Shown here: piece by piece, positions 1 to 7,514 of the stretch | Layout of the letters: every line of letters starts with the position of its first letter | How positions within the stretch are numbered: position 1 is the stretch's first letter | Source of the DNA: Candidatus Neomicrothrix sp. UBA7884 | GTDB lineage: Bacteria; Actinomycetota; Acidimicrobiia; Acidimicrobiales; MedAcidi-G1 | NCBI GenBank assembly: GCA_002501135.1 | Contig: DLRQ01000091.1 | Span: 1 to 27,733 of the forward strand | Direction: 5' to 3' | DNA length: 27,733 bases | Translations under genes and position numbers: made by a program | Notes under the pieces: model-generated | Database searches by the model: none | Told to the model about the DNA's origin: nothing | Seen by the model: only the letters and a program-made list of their open reading frames with translations

Positions 1-317
1 AAGCAGACGACAACCACGGGTGTCGTTTCGGAGTCGGCCGGGGCGCCGTTCAGGCCATTACCGGCCAGCAGGTGTCTGGCTACGGCTGCGGCAGTCATCC
101 GTACCATCACACGGTTCATCCGCATCGGGCCTGCGCCCAGCGCTCCCCTGAGGCCAGCCGTGCCGAACACCAGCCTGTCTCCGAAGCGCTCCTGTACGGC
201 GTCCTCTGCACCTGCCAGCAGCGCCTCGGTCTCGGTACGCGTGTCCGGGTCGGGGTCCACCTGCAGCCATCTCCGTGCGGTGTCAGCCGAGTGGTCTGTG
301 GCGGCGACCGTCCTCAC
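1..317 (-). CDS. Phospho-sugar mutase (phosphomannomutase/phosphoglucomutase family), N-terminal part, cut by window edge
   Basis: This is the first 105 codons of an alpha-D-phosphohexomutase; the rest lies beyond base 1. The early segment W-LQVDPDPDTRTE followed by FGTAGLRGALGAGPMRMN is the characteristic N-terminus of actinobacterial PmmB-type phosphomutases, where this loop precedes the phosphoserine domain. Family members interconvert hexose-1-phosphate and hexose-6-phosphate, or pentose phosphates. The GTG start at 317-315 overlaps the stop of the upstream purine nucleoside phosphorylase in a GTGA four-base overlap, so the two are co-transcribed and probably translationally coupled. The same pairing is known in mycobacteria (deoD-pmmB) and suggests ribose-1-phosphate salvage, with the mutase taking PNP's product; that role is inference. 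The catalytic serine lies outside the window, so the exact substrate cannot be called. Confidence 0.88.
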   Translation of the reverse strand, partial: MRTVAATDHSADTARRWLQVDPDPDTRTETEALLAGAEDAVQERFGDRLVFGTAGLRGALGAGPMRMNRVMVRMTAAAVARHLLAGNGLNGAPADSETTPVVVVC

Positions 318-1144
318 AGCCTCTCCAGCACGCCGCGGAGGAGTGCCAGCATGCGGGGTCCCGCTGCCCTGGCGGCCTCCAGGACCTCGGCGTGGTCCAG
401 GTTCTCATTGCCCATTCCGGCAGCGGCGTTGGTCACGAGGGAGATTCCGAGCACCTCGGTTCCGAGGTGCCTTGCGGCGATGGTCTCGAGCACCGTCGAC
501 ATGCCAACAAGGTCTGCACCAAGGCCACCGAGCATCCGCACCTCGGCCGGGGTCTCGTAGGCGCCGCCGAGCAGGCCCGCGTAGATGCCCTCGGGCAGCG
601 AACTGTCCACCTCGTGTGCGAGCTTCCTCAGCCTCATGGAGTAGGCCTCGGTCAGGTCGACGAAGCGGGCCGGCCTGTCGGATGGCGGAGGTGGTCCGGC
701 CATGGGTGATGTACCGGTCAGGTTCAGCTGGTCGCACAGGACCACCGGCTGGCCGACAGGCCACGCAGGGTTGAGGCCTCCTGCGGCGTTTGTGAGAATC
801 GCCACCCTGCAACCGGCCGCGATTGCGGTGCGCACCCCGTGCACGACCGTGGATACCGGGTGGCCCTCGTAGAGGTGGCTGCGGCCTCCGAGTACAAGGG
901 TCGTGGTGTCGCCCACCTTGACCGACAGGGCGCTGTTGCGGTGCCCGGCAACGGTAGGCGCCGGAAAGCCAGGGAGGTCATCGAGAGCCACATCGGCCAG
1001 GACCTCACCCAGGCCGTCGGCTGCCGCCGCCCAACCAGAGCCCAGAATAACTACGGCGTCATGGGTCGCCTGCCCTGTGCGTTCGGCAAGGGCGGCGGCG
1101 GCCTCGTCGGCCAGCAAGAAGGGGTCTGTGTGGGGGCTGTTCAT
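314..1144 (-). CDS. punA: Purine nucleoside phosphorylase, trimeric (inosine/guanosine) type
   Basis: At 276 residues this matches the low-molecular-mass trimeric PNP family. It phosphorolyses inosine or guanosine to the free base plus ribose-1-phosphate in the cytosol. Visible family motifs are ILGSGW (phosphate-binding loop) near residue 34, GRSHLYEGH (phosphate and ribose contacts), TNAAGGLNP, GGAYETPAE (the Glu/Tyr region contacting base and ribose) and LVTNAAAG carrying the base-binding Asn. It ends in a GTGA overlap with a phospho-sugar mutase that could use the ribose-1-phosphate released. The ATG at 1144 has no convincing Shine-Dalgarno and no TANNNT box at leaderless spacing. A perfect GGAGATCTCC palindrome lies 22 bases upstream (1166-1175). 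Expression may come from the small membrane-protein gene upstream. Confidence 0.93.
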   Translation of the reverse strand: MNSPHTDPFLLADEAAAALAERTGQATHDAVVILGSGWAAAADGLGEVLADVALDDLPGFPAPTVAGHRNSALSVKVGDTTTLVLGGRSHLYEGHPVSTVVHGVRTAIAAGCRVAILTNAAGGLNPAWPVGQPVVLCDQLNLTGTSPMAGPPPPSDRPARFVDLTEAYSMRLRKLAHEVDSSLPEGIYAGLLGGAYETPAEVRMLGGLGADLVGMSTVLETIAARHLGTEVLGISLVTNAAAGMGNENLDHAEVLEAARAAGPRMLALLRGVLERL

Positions 1145-1251
1145 CGTGGTGGGTCGGCACGGGCCGGAGATCTCCCCGGCTCTCGGTGCCCACGGGAACG
1201 GTAGCGGCTCACCAGCGCCGGCCGCACCGTCAGGCGCCCCCGGGTTGGTGT

Positions 1252-1452
1252 CTAGGCCTCGTCGCCGTGGGCCTCCTGGCGTTCGGCCAGGCGCGCTGCG
1301 AGGCGCCTGTCGTTGCGGTCGACGGCGGCCCGGGCACCGATCATCATCAGTTGAACGGTCACGAAGATTGCCGAAAGCGCTGCCAGAACCGGCCAGCCGA
1401 CAAGCAGGCCCACCACCAGCACTCCAATGGCTACAAACGTGGTAACGACCAT
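1252..1452 (-). CDS. Small membrane protein, two predicted helices (hypothetical)
   Basis: This is a 66-residue protein of unknown function. Two hydrophobic stretches (about residues 3-20 and 22-42, around one Gly-Trp-Pro turn) suggest a helical hairpin in the membrane. A very polar, Arg/Glu-rich tail (DRNDRRLAARLAERQE) is predicted to be cytosolic. I chose ATG 1452 over the upstream in-frame GTG at 1479 because a TAGGGT hexamer sits exactly seven bases before it, the leaderless arrangement seen at other unit-leading genes here. It lies 107 bases upstream of the purine nucleoside phosphorylase on the same strand and diverges from the mutase operon. Nothing links it mechanistically to either. 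I recognise no family and the reality of the gene rests on promoter, composition and position. Confidence 0.66.
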   Translation of the reverse strand: MVVTTFVAIGVLVVGLLVGWPVLAALSAIFVTVQLMMIGARAAVDRNDRRLAARLAERQEAHGDEA

Positions 1453-1459
1453 GGCCCTG

Positions 1460-1465
1460 ACCCTA
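1460..1465 (-). promoter_or_regulatory. Putative leaderless -10 box (TAGGGT) for the small membrane protein
   Basis: TAGGGT on the minus strand is followed by seven bases and then ATG at 1452. The spacing puts a start site at or next to the A of the start codon. No good -35 is visible. Confidence 0.55.
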
Positions 1466-1525
1466 CGGCCACGCTGCACACACGAGGTGCCGGCGACCGG
1501 TGGGGTGGGGATTCCGGGCCATAGT

Positions 1526-1531
1526 TAGGGT
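1526..1531 (+). promoter_or_regulatory. Putative leaderless -10 box (TAGGGT) for the acyl-CoA mutase operon
   Basis: TAGGGT, six bases, then ATG at 1538. The box coincides with an in-frame TAG stop, so no longer N-terminus is possible from an upstream start. It stands back to back with the box at 1460-1465, giving a compact divergent promoter region. Confidence 0.6.
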
Positions 1532-1537
1532 GTAGGC

Positions 1538-3115
1538 ATGGATGACCCCCGTTCAACGCTGTCGGGCATTCCCCTCTCGCCGGTCTACGGCGAAGGACCG
1601 CTACCGGGGGAGTACCCCTACACCCGGGGTGTGCACTCCGACATGTACCGGTCCCGCCTGTGGACGATGCGCATGTTCGCCGGGTTCGGCACGGCCACCG
1701 ACACCAACGGCCGCTTCAGGGAACTGCTCCGCTCCGGCAGCACGGGCCTATCCACCGCATTTGACATGCCCACCCTCATGGGCCGGGATTCGGACCACCC
1801 CTGGTCGCTCGGCGAGGTCGGCCGGGCCGGAGTGGCCGTCGACACCGTCGAGGACATGGCAGACCTCTTCGCCGACATCGACCTTGGTGGGGTATCCACC
1901 TCGATGACCATCAACGGGCCGGCCGCGATCGTGCTGGCCATGTACGTGGTGGTCGCTGAACAGGGAGGTGTCGAAAGGGGGCAGTTGGCCGGAACCCTCC
2001 AGAACGACATCCTCAAGGAGTACCAGGCCCAAAAGGAGTACATCTTCCCGCCCCGGCCCTCTGTGCGGCTCGTCACCGACGTGATCCGGTTCACCGCCGC
2101 CGAGATGCCCCGCTGGAACCCGGTCTCGGTCTCTGGCTACCACATCAGGGAGGCCGGCTCCACGGCCGTTCAGGAACTGGCGTTCACCCTCGCCAACGGT
2201 TTCGCATACGTCGAGGCCGCCGTCGCAGCCGGCCTCGACGTAGACGCCTTTGCACCACGCCTCAGCTTCTTCTTCAACAGCCACGTCGACTTCTTCGAGG
2301 AGATCGGCAAGTTCAGGGCTGCCCGACGAATCTGGGCCAGATGGCTGCGTGACCGCTACGGCGCAGTCGACGAGCGCAGCCTCAAGCTGCGCTTTCACAC
2401 CCAGACAGCAGGAGTGTCCCTCACTGCACAACAGCCTGAGACCAACATCGCCCGCGTGGCCATCCAGGCTCTTGCAGGCGTGCTGGGTGGCACCCAGAGC
2501 CTTCACACGGACAGCCACGACGAGGCCCTGGCGCTGCCAAGTGAAGCCGCCGCACGTACCGCCCTGCGAACCCAGCAGGTCATCGCCCACGAGACGGGAG
2601 TGACCGGGGTAGCCGACCCACTGGGGGGCTCGGCCTACGTGGAGTGGATGACAGACGAGGTCGAGCGACGTGCCGAGGAGGTCTTTGCCCACCTTGACGA
2701 GATCGGCGGCGGGTCGATCCTGGAGGGAGTCCACGAGGGCATCCAGAGTGGCTGGTTCATGGGTGAGATCGCCGAGTCGGCCTACCGCTTCGAACGTGAA
2801 GTCAACGCCGGTGAGCGAATCGTGGTCGGGGTCAACGCATACACCGAGGGCAACGGCTCGCCTGGAGCCGAGTTGCTGAGGGTCGGTCAGGAGACCGAAG
2901 ACGACCAACTGGCCCGCCTGGCCACCGTACGGTCGAGGCGCGACAGCGCAGCGGTCACGGCATCCCTGAGGCGGGTTGTTGCCGATGCAACAGATCCCGA
3001 GGCCAACCTGATGCCCTCCCTCATCGCAGCTGTCAGGGCACGCACCACCGTCGGCGAGATCGTCGAGGCACTCGAGGGAGTGTTCGGCACCTACGTGGAG
3101 ACGGCGGTCGTCTGA
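1538..3115 (+). CDS. icmA: Adenosylcobalamin-dependent acyl-CoA mutase large subunit, isobutyryl-CoA mutase type
   Basis: This is a 525-residue catalytic TIM-barrel subunit of the methylmalonyl-CoA mutase family, without the cobalamin domain, which the next gene supplies. Two residues set acyl specificity. Phe47 in RMFAGF sits where methylmalonyl-CoA mutase has Tyr89, and Gln165 in QAQKEYIF sits where it has the carboxylate-binding Arg207. Their spacing (118) equals that of Tyr89/Arg207 and of Icm Phe80/Gln198. His202 (SGYHIREAG) matches mutase His244. The substrate is therefore probably isobutyryl-CoA/butyryl-CoA or a similar neutral acyl-CoA, not methylmalonyl-CoA; this is inference from known family residues. 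The N-terminus is roughly 30-40 residues shorter than Streptomyces IcmA (about 566), and an in-frame TAG at 1526 rules out a longer form. The stop overlaps the next ATG (TGATG). A role in valine or branched-chain carbon use is likely. Confidence 0.92.
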   Translation: MDDPRSTLSGIPLSPVYGEGPLPGEYPYTRGVHSDMYRSRLWTMRMFAGFGTATDTNGRFRELLRSGSTGLSTAFDMPTLMGRDSDHPWSLGEVGRAGVAVDTVEDMADLFADIDLGGVSTSMTINGPAAIVLAMYVVVAEQGGVERGQLAGTLQNDILKEYQAQKEYIFPPRPSVRLVTDVIRFTAAEMPRWNPVSVSGYHIREAGSTAVQELAFTLANGFAYVEAAVAAGLDVDAFAPRLSFFFNSHVDFFEEIGKFRAARRIWARWLRDRYGAVDERSLKLRFHTQTAGVSLTAQQPETNIARVAIQALAGVLGGTQSLHTDSHDEALALPSEAAARTALRTQQVIAHETGVTGVADPLGGSAYVEWMTDEVERRAEEVFAHLDEIGGGSILEGVHEGIQSGWFMGEIAESAYRFEREVNAGERIVVGVNAYTEGNGSPGAELLRVGQETEDDQLARLATVRSRRDSAAVTASLRRVVADATDPEANLMPSLIAAVRARTTVGEIVEALEGVFGTYVETAVV

Positions 3116-3528
3116 TGGTCGACACCGGACTCCCGATCAGGGTGGTTCTCGCCAAACTGGGGTTGGACGGCCACGACCGCGGGCTCAAGGTGGTGGCACG
3201 AATGCTCCGCGATGCTGGAATGGAGGTCGTCTACCTGGGGCTCCGCCAGACCACCGACAACATCGTCGCCGCTGTCGAACAGGAGGACGCCGACGTTGTC
3301 GGAATCTCCATGCACAACGCCGGACACCTCACCCTCGGGCCTCTGATAGTCAAGGCACTTGGCGAGGCGGGTCTGGCCGTACCGGTCGTGATCGGTGGCA
3401 TCGTGCCCGACGCCGACCTTCCAGAGCTGGAGGCTGCCGGGGTCGCCGCGGTGCTCGGACCCGGCGCATCCGTCGAAGAGGTCGTCACCACTGTCAGGTC
3501 AGCGGCAGGTCGAGATGGAAGCACCTGA
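3115..3528 (+). CDS. icmB: Cobalamin-binding small subunit of acyl-CoA mutase
   Basis: This 137-residue stand-alone B12-binding domain (Rossmann-like) pairs with the large subunit just upstream. The DxHxxG motif is intact as DGHDRG at residues 18-23; His20 should be the lower axial cobalt ligand, as in base-off/His-on mutases. GHLTL near residue 66 and GGIVPDAD near residue 93 match the nucleotide-tail pocket segments of the family. Length and separate coding match IcmB or HcmB rather than fused methylmalonyl-CoA mutases. The ATG overlaps the large-subunit stop by one base, so 1:1 coupled synthesis is likely. Its end overlaps the meaB start by 14 bases. Confidence 0.92.
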   Translation: MVDTGLPIRVVLAKLGLDGHDRGLKVVARMLRDAGMEVVYLGLRQTTDNIVAAVEQEDADVVGISMHNAGHLTLGPLIVKALGEAGLAVPVVIGGIVPDADLPELEAAGVAAVLGPGASVEEVVTTVRSAAGRDGST

Positions 3529-4480
3529 ACCCGGGGCCGGGTCGTCGGCAGTTGCCGAACTGGCCGGGGCCTCACGCTCGGGTGACCGCAGGGCCACTGC
3601 CCGTCTCCTCAGCCTCGTCGAGCGGGGCGGCGATCCGGCAGACGAGGTGGCGTCGGCCACCCAGGCCCATGTCGGGGAAGCACACGTGGTGGGCATCACC
3701 GGTGCACCCGGGTCGGGCAAGTCCACCATCACCAACTCGCTGACAACGCTGCTGGCCGAGGCAGGCCGCCGGCCCGCCGTGCTGGCCGTTGACCCGTCGT
3801 CGCCCCTGACAGGTGGTGCGATCCTCGGAGACCGGGTGCGTATGAGCGGTGCCTCCGAGGCAGGTGTGTTCATACGTTCCATGGCCACCCGCGGGCATGC
3901 TGGAGGTCTGGCGCTAGCGGTCCCCGGGGCGGTCAGGGTGCTCGACGCTGCCGGCTTCGACCCGGTCGTGGTGGAGACTGTCGGTGTGGGCCAGGTGGAG
4001 GTCGATGTGACCGCCGCCGCCGATACGACCGTCGTCGTCGTCGCTCCCGGCTGGGGTGATGCCGTCCAGGCCAACAAGGCGGGCCTACTTGAGGTTGCCG
4101 ACCTGTTCGTGGTCAACAAGGCCGACAGGCCCGGAGCCACAGATGCCCGCCGGAACCTGGACCTGATGCTCGACCTGTCAACGGCCATCACCCGGCCTGG
4201 AACCGGCAGGCCGTCGATAACGATGACCACGGCCACAGAGGGAGACGGGATCGGCGAGCTTGCTGCTGCTGTCGCCGGTCACCTGGATCTTCTGTGTGAG
4301 GGGGGTGAACTTGGTCAGCGCCGGGAGAAACGCAGGATCGCCGAGGTGCGGGCCCACCTGGAGCACCTGCTCGCCGGTGCCGCCGACGAGGCGCTTACAA
4401 CCGAGGGTCTGCAGCCCGTTCAGGCCTCCGAATCGCCCATGATGGCGGCCAGGAGGCTGGCCCGGAAGCTCCTAGGTTGA
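3515..4480 (+). CDS. meaB: MeaB/ArgK-family GTPase, mutase chaperone
   Basis: This is a 321-residue G3E GTPase that in characterised systems gates cobalamin loading and protects B12 mutases from inactivation. Visible motifs are the Walker A GAPGSGKS (residues 63-70), AVDPSSPLTGGAILGDR (91-107, switch-like segment), RSMATRGHAGG (121-131), VETVGVGQVEVD (153-164, the Walker B/switch II region) and the base-specificity motif NKAD (201-204). I chose ATG 3515, preceded by an AGGT/GAG Shine-Dalgarno-like stretch. The frame is open back to 3395, but the extra 40 residues lie inside the cobalamin gene and are not MeaB-like. The operon order mutase, B12 subunit, MeaB strongly supports its role as the mutase's own chaperone. 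Confidence 0.94.
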   Translation: MEAPEPGAGSSAVAELAGASRSGDRRATARLLSLVERGGDPADEVASATQAHVGEAHVVGITGAPGSGKSTITNSLTTLLAEAGRRPAVLAVDPSSPLTGGAILGDRVRMSGASEAGVFIRSMATRGHAGGLALAVPGAVRVLDAAGFDPVVVETVGVGQVEVDVTAAADTTVVVVAPGWGDAVQANKAGLLEVADLFVVNKADRPGATDARRNLDLMLDLSTAITRPGTGRPSITMTTATEGDGIGELAAAVAGHLDLLCEGGELGQRREKRRIAEVRAHLEHLLAGAADEALTTEGLQPVQASESPMMAARRLARKLLG

Positions 4481-4524
4481 TCCGGTACGTGACCACAGGC
4501 ACGGCCCAACTGCAACCACACCGA

Positions 4525-4530
4525 TAGGCT
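4525..4530 (+). promoter_or_regulatory. Putative leaderless -10 box (TAGGCT) for the GtrA-like gene
   Basis: TAGGCT is followed by eight bases and ATG 4539. No Shine-Dalgarno is present in the 58-base gap after meaB, so the gene may have its own start site as well as read-through from the mutase operon. Confidence 0.5.
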
Positions 4531-4538
4531 GCCTCGTC

Positions 4539-5000
4539 ATGATCCCCCGCATCATCGCGCTTCCTGCGCGCCTGTGGCACGAGTACGGCCAGAAGCTGAT
4601 GCGTTTCGCCGGGGTCTCAGTCGTGAACGTTCTCACGGGTCAGACCCTGCTGGTGGTCCTCTACGGGCGACTCGGTTGGTCCGGAATGGCAGCCAACGCC
4701 GTGGCGGTCGCAGTCGGGAGCATTCCGGCCTACCTGCTCAGCCGCCACTACGTCTGGGAGAAGAACAAGGGCGACCACAAGATGGGCGAGATCGTTCCCT
4801 TCTGGTCGCTGGCGTTCGTGGGCCTGATCCTCTCGACCGCCCTCGTGGGCGTCGTCGACAGCTTCAGCGACAGGACCATTGCCGTGCAGGCGGCCAATGC
4901 AATCGCCTTCGGCATGTTGTGGCTGGTCCGCTTCGCCGTTCTCGAACACCTGCTCTGGGGAGACCAGTCCGACGACGAGCTGGTCGAAACCTCAGGCTGA
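4539..5000 (+). CDS. GtrA-like four-helix membrane protein
   Basis: This 153-residue integral membrane protein has the GtrA layout. A short basic N-terminus is followed by four hydrophobic helices (about 18-42, 48-67, 85-106 and 115-140). The RFAGVSVVN entry to helix 1 and the SRHYVWEK turn after helix 2 are typical of the family (usually RF-VG-N and NR-WVF). GtrA-like proteins are thought to help move polyprenyl-phosphate-linked sugars across the membrane, or to partner with glycosyltransferases. No partner glycosyltransferase is adjacent, though a GT4 gene lies 2.5 kb away. Three bases separate its stop from the next gene, so the two form an operon. The substrate is unknown. Confidence 0.85.
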   Translation: MIPRIIALPARLWHEYGQKLMRFAGVSVVNVLTGQTLLVVLYGRLGWSGMAANAVAVAVGSIPAYLLSRHYVWEKNKGDHKMGEIVPFWSLAFVGLILSTALVGVVDSFSDRTIAVQAANAIAFGMLWLVRFAVLEHLLWGDQSDDELVETSG

Positions 5001-5003
5001 CTG

Positions 5004-5654
5004 GTGGACCTGCCGGTGGACGAACGCCTCCGGGATCTCATCACCCGGGCTGAGGCGGCCAGGGGCTTCATGCCGACCGATGAGGGTCTGGCCCTACACC
5101 GCCACGCAGCAGAGGTCACCGTGGACGGACCGTTCCTCGAGGTCGGCAGCTACTGCGGCAAGTCAGCCCTCTACCTCGGAGCAGCCGCCGAGACACGTGG
5201 TCGGATCCTCTACTCAGTCGACCACCACCGCGGATCCGAGGAGAACCAGCCGGGCTGGGAATGGCACGAGCCCGACCTGGTCGACCCGGCGACCGGCCTG
5301 ATGGACACCCTTCCATTGTTTCGACGGACGCTCCACGAGGCATCCCTCGAAAGGACCGTGGTGGCAGTGGTCGGCGACTCGCCGGCGGTCGCCGCCTCGT
5401 GGGCGACCCCGTTGGCGCTGCTGTTCATCGACGGCGGCCACGGCAGCGAGCCGGCGCACGCCGACTACGAGGGATGGGTTCCCCACCTGGTCCTCGGCGG
5501 CACCCTCCTGATCCACGACGTGTTTCGCGACCCGGCCGAGGGCGGTCGACCACCGTTTGAGATCTACAACAGGGCCCTCGAGTCGGGTGCCTTTGCCGAG
5601 GTGGCGGCAACGGGTTCGCTACGCGGGCTCCAGAGGACGGGCCGGGGCATCTGA
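5004..5654 (+). CDS. Class I SAM-dependent methyltransferase (Methyltransf_24-like)
   Basis: This is a 216-residue Rossmann-fold protein. SAM motif I is FLEVGSYCGKS (residues 44-54), followed by acidic motif II SVDHHRG (71-77). FIDGGHGSEPAHADYEGW (141-158) and GGTLLIHDVFRDP (165-177) are hallmarks of the Methyltransf_24 group. That group includes sugar and natural-product O-methyltransferases in which Asp and His residues may bind a metal. The GTG start is three bases after the GtrA-like stop. The acceptor is unknown; the GtrA neighbour suggests a lipid-linked sugar or other envelope acceptor, but this is inference. It converges on the toroid gene with only a 12-base gap, which holds a short CTGAG/CTCAG inverted repeat. 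Confidence 0.85.
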   Translation: MDLPVDERLRDLITRAEAARGFMPTDEGLALHRHAAEVTVDGPFLEVGSYCGKSALYLGAAAETRGRILYSVDHHRGSEENQPGWEWHEPDLVDPATGLMDTLPLFRRTLHEASLERTVVAVVGDSPAVAASWATPLALLFIDGGHGSEPAHADYEGWVPHLVLGGTLLIHDVFRDPAEGGRPPFEIYNRALESGAFAEVAATGSLRGLQRTGRGI

Positions 5655-5666
5655 GCCTCGCCAGCC

Positions 5667-6731
5667 TCAGTCTGACTCGTGTACCGGTGCCCCTGTGGAG
5701 ATGATGTCAGGCAGCCCCGTGTGTTCCGTGAACAGGCCCGAGGCCGGGCTGGCACCTGAGAGGGCATCGGCGGTCAGGACCACAGCTGCTGCCGAGTAGG
5801 TGGTTCGCTCACCGTCGGGGAAGGTCACTTCCTCGGGGTGGACCAGTCCTGTCATGTAGGTGCCGTCATCGCAGCGCATCGTCTGGATCCACGAAAACAT
5901 CTGTTCAGCGGTCAGGCGGTCGCCGGCGAACAGGTGGGCGATTGCGCACTCGCAGGTCTCGGCGGCTGTAACCCACGGTCGGTTGCTGACACAGCGCACG
6001 CCGAGACCCTCCATGACGAACTTGTCATAGCGTCCGGCCAGGTGTGAGACGGCATCGGCTCCGTCGACGGTTCCTGAGAGGACCGGGTAGTACCAGTCCA
6101 TCGCCCACCGGTCCTTCGGGGCAAAGGCACCGTCGGGCCTGGTTCTCACCGTGTGTGCCAGGTAGGCCAGTGAGAGTTCCCAGTCGGGTCGTTCGTGGCC
6201 CAGTTTCTCGGCCACTGCGATGGCGCAGCGGAGGCTGTGGGAGATGCTGGCCGAGCCGGTAAGCAGGGCGAACGACCACGGGGTGCCGTCGGCGTGACGT
6301 GCCCAGAGAATCTCACCCCTGGTTGTCTGGAGGTCCAGCACGAAGTCGATGGCGGGCTCCACAACCGGCCACATCGTCTCGAGGAATCCGCGGTCGTGGG
6401 TCATCAGCCAGTGGTGCCACGCACCCGTAGCCACGTACGCGATGACGTTGGCGTCGTGCTTGTGGTCCTCGATACCGTCTGCCGTGTAGTACTGGTGCCA
6501 GGCCCCGTTGGTGAGTTGTGAGTCGGCCAACCAGCGGTAGGCGGCCTCGGCTTCATCGAGGTGGCCGGTCACGGCGAGGGCCATTGCGGCCTCGACGTGG
6601 TTCCACGGGTCGGCGTGGCCGCCCGGGAACCAGGGGATCATTCCGTTGGGGAGTTGCCATTCGGCGATGCCGGCAGCGGTGCGATGCACCTGGGCGACGT
6701 CCAGCACCCCCGGGACCTCAGGCAGGGACAT
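5667..6731 (-). CDS. Alpha/alpha-toroid protein (six-hairpin glycosidase / prenyltransferase-like)
   Basis: This 354-residue cytosolic-looking protein is built of repeated helical hairpins with Trp/His-rich turns. Examples are the tract DPWNHVEAAMAL, the segment GAWHQYYT with HKHDANVIAYVATGAWHHW after it, and SNRPWVTAAETCECA towards the C-terminus. Such alpha/alpha barrels occur in GH15-like six-hairpin glycosidases and in terpene-cyclase or prenyltransferase toroids, and database names for this type are often simply 'prenyltransferase'. I cannot tell whether it is catalytic or which acid residues act. I chose ATG 6731, which has a GGGGAG Shine-Dalgarno seven bases upstream and overlaps the methyltransferase by 14 bases. 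The open frame continues to 6794 but that part is the methyltransferase's tail in another frame. The gene is third in a GT4, methyltransferase, toroid operon. Confidence 0.8.
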   Translation of the reverse strand: MSLPEVPGVLDVAQVHRTAAGIAEWQLPNGMIPWFPGGHADPWNHVEAAMALAVTGHLDEAEAAYRWLADSQLTNGAWHQYYTADGIEDHKHDANVIAYVATGAWHHWLMTHDRGFLETMWPVVEPAIDFVLDLQTTRGEILWARHADGTPWSFALLTGSASISHSLRCAIAVAEKLGHERPDWELSLAYLAHTVRTRPDGAFAPKDRWAMDWYYPVLSGTVDGADAVSHLAGRYDKFVMEGLGVRCVSNRPWVTAAETCECAIAHLFAGDRLTAEQMFSWIQTMRCDDGTYMTGLVHPEEVTFPDGERTTYSAAAVVLTADALSGASPASGLFTEHTGLPDIISTGAPVHESD

Positions 6732-7500
6732 GTGACAACTCCCCGGCCTGCCTTGTCGCCCCGATGGTTGCGGCGGACACCGGCTTGGTTGCATACATCA
6801 CGAGGCTCTTCCCGAGTACGGGGTTGAGGAGGCATTCGGTCAGCCGAGTCACCCTGGGCGCCTTCACGATGTCCCATGTCAGCAGACGGTGGTAGAGGCT
6901 GACGAGCCGGCTGTCCTCAACCGGCTGGTTCGGGCCGACAGCGCAGCGCAGCCACCAGTATGGGCTGTGGAGGGCGTGTGCACGGTGTGAGCCGACGGGC
7001 ACCAGACCGGCGGTGGTCATCTTGGAGTTGAGTTCTGAGCGTCGGTAGATGCGGACGTGGCCACCGATGACGTTGGGGGCGTGGTAGTCGTCGGAGAGAG
7101 CCCAGCAGATCCTCTCAGGCAGGGCCGCCGGCACAGTTGCCGCCAGGGTTCCGCCGGGCCGCAGGACCCTGGTCAACTCTGTGAGAGCGCCGTCGTCGTC
7201 GTGGATGTGTTCGAGAACCTCAGAGGCGATGACGTGGTCGAAGGAATCGTCGTCAAAGGGCATCGACGTGGCGTCACCGGCGGTGGTTCCAAACGACACC
7301 TTCTCGGGGATCTCGCCATCCAGGTACATGGCCGCCACCACGCCGCGTACCTGCCTCAACTCGTCGATCCCCAGGTCACAGGCCACCACGGCGGCACCCC
7401 GACGGAGAACCTCGTAGGCGTGCCTGCCGAAACCGCATCCAAGGTCCAGGACCCTGTCGCCCGGCCTCAGGCCGAGACGTCCGTAATCGACGGTGAGCAT
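6718..7500 (-). CDS. Class I SAM-dependent methyltransferase (Methyltransf_11-like)
   Basis: This 260-residue protein has SAM motif I VLDLGCGFGRHA (residues 17-28), acidic residue ACDLG (about 40), TAGDATSMPFDDDSFDHVIA (motif II/III region) and the post-motif VLRPGGTLAATVP (about 127-139). A C-terminal extension of about 100 residues (WWLRCAVG, SLYHRLLTWD) probably holds the acceptor-specific lid. Its start lies 14 bases after the glycosyltransferase stop, with a GAGGAG stretch overlapping that stop. It ends with a 14-base overlap into the toroid gene. The arrangement suggests O-methylation of a sugar or lipid-linked intermediate made by the neighbouring GT4 enzyme; that is inference. It is not related closely to the two other methyltransferases in the window by eye. 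Confidence 0.88.
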   Translation of the reverse strand: MLTVDYGRLGLRPGDRVLDLGCGFGRHAYEVLRRGAAVVACDLGIDELRQVRGVVAAMYLDGEIPEKVSFGTTAGDATSMPFDDDSFDHVIASEVLEHIHDDDGALTELTRVLRPGGTLAATVPAALPERICWALSDDYHAPNVIGGHVRIYRRSELNSKMTTAGLVPVGSHRAHALHSPYWWLRCAVGPNQPVEDSRLVSLYHRLLTWDIVKAPRVTRLTECLLNPVLGKSLVMYATKPVSAATIGATRQAGELSHVPA

Positions 7501-7514
7501 TACGACAAGGCTCC

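Noticed and set aside
1166..1175. GGAGATCTCC palindrome upstream of the purine nucleoside phosphorylase
   Set aside because: A ten-base palindrome is expected by chance at this window size and nothing else supports an operator.
1748..2908. A 386-codon open frame antisense to the acyl-CoA mutase gene
   Set aside because: The sense strand encodes a clear, motif-rich mutase; the antisense frame is a by-product of GC-rich codon bias with no family motifs.
3395..3514. An upstream start for meaB giving 40 extra residues
   Set aside because: The extension lies wholly inside the cobalamin-subunit gene and is not MeaB-like; ATG 3515 begins a normal-length protein.
5651..5670. CTGAG...CTCAG inverted repeat between convergent genes as a terminator
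   Set aside because: Only a five-base stem with a ten-base loop and no T-tract; too weak to call.
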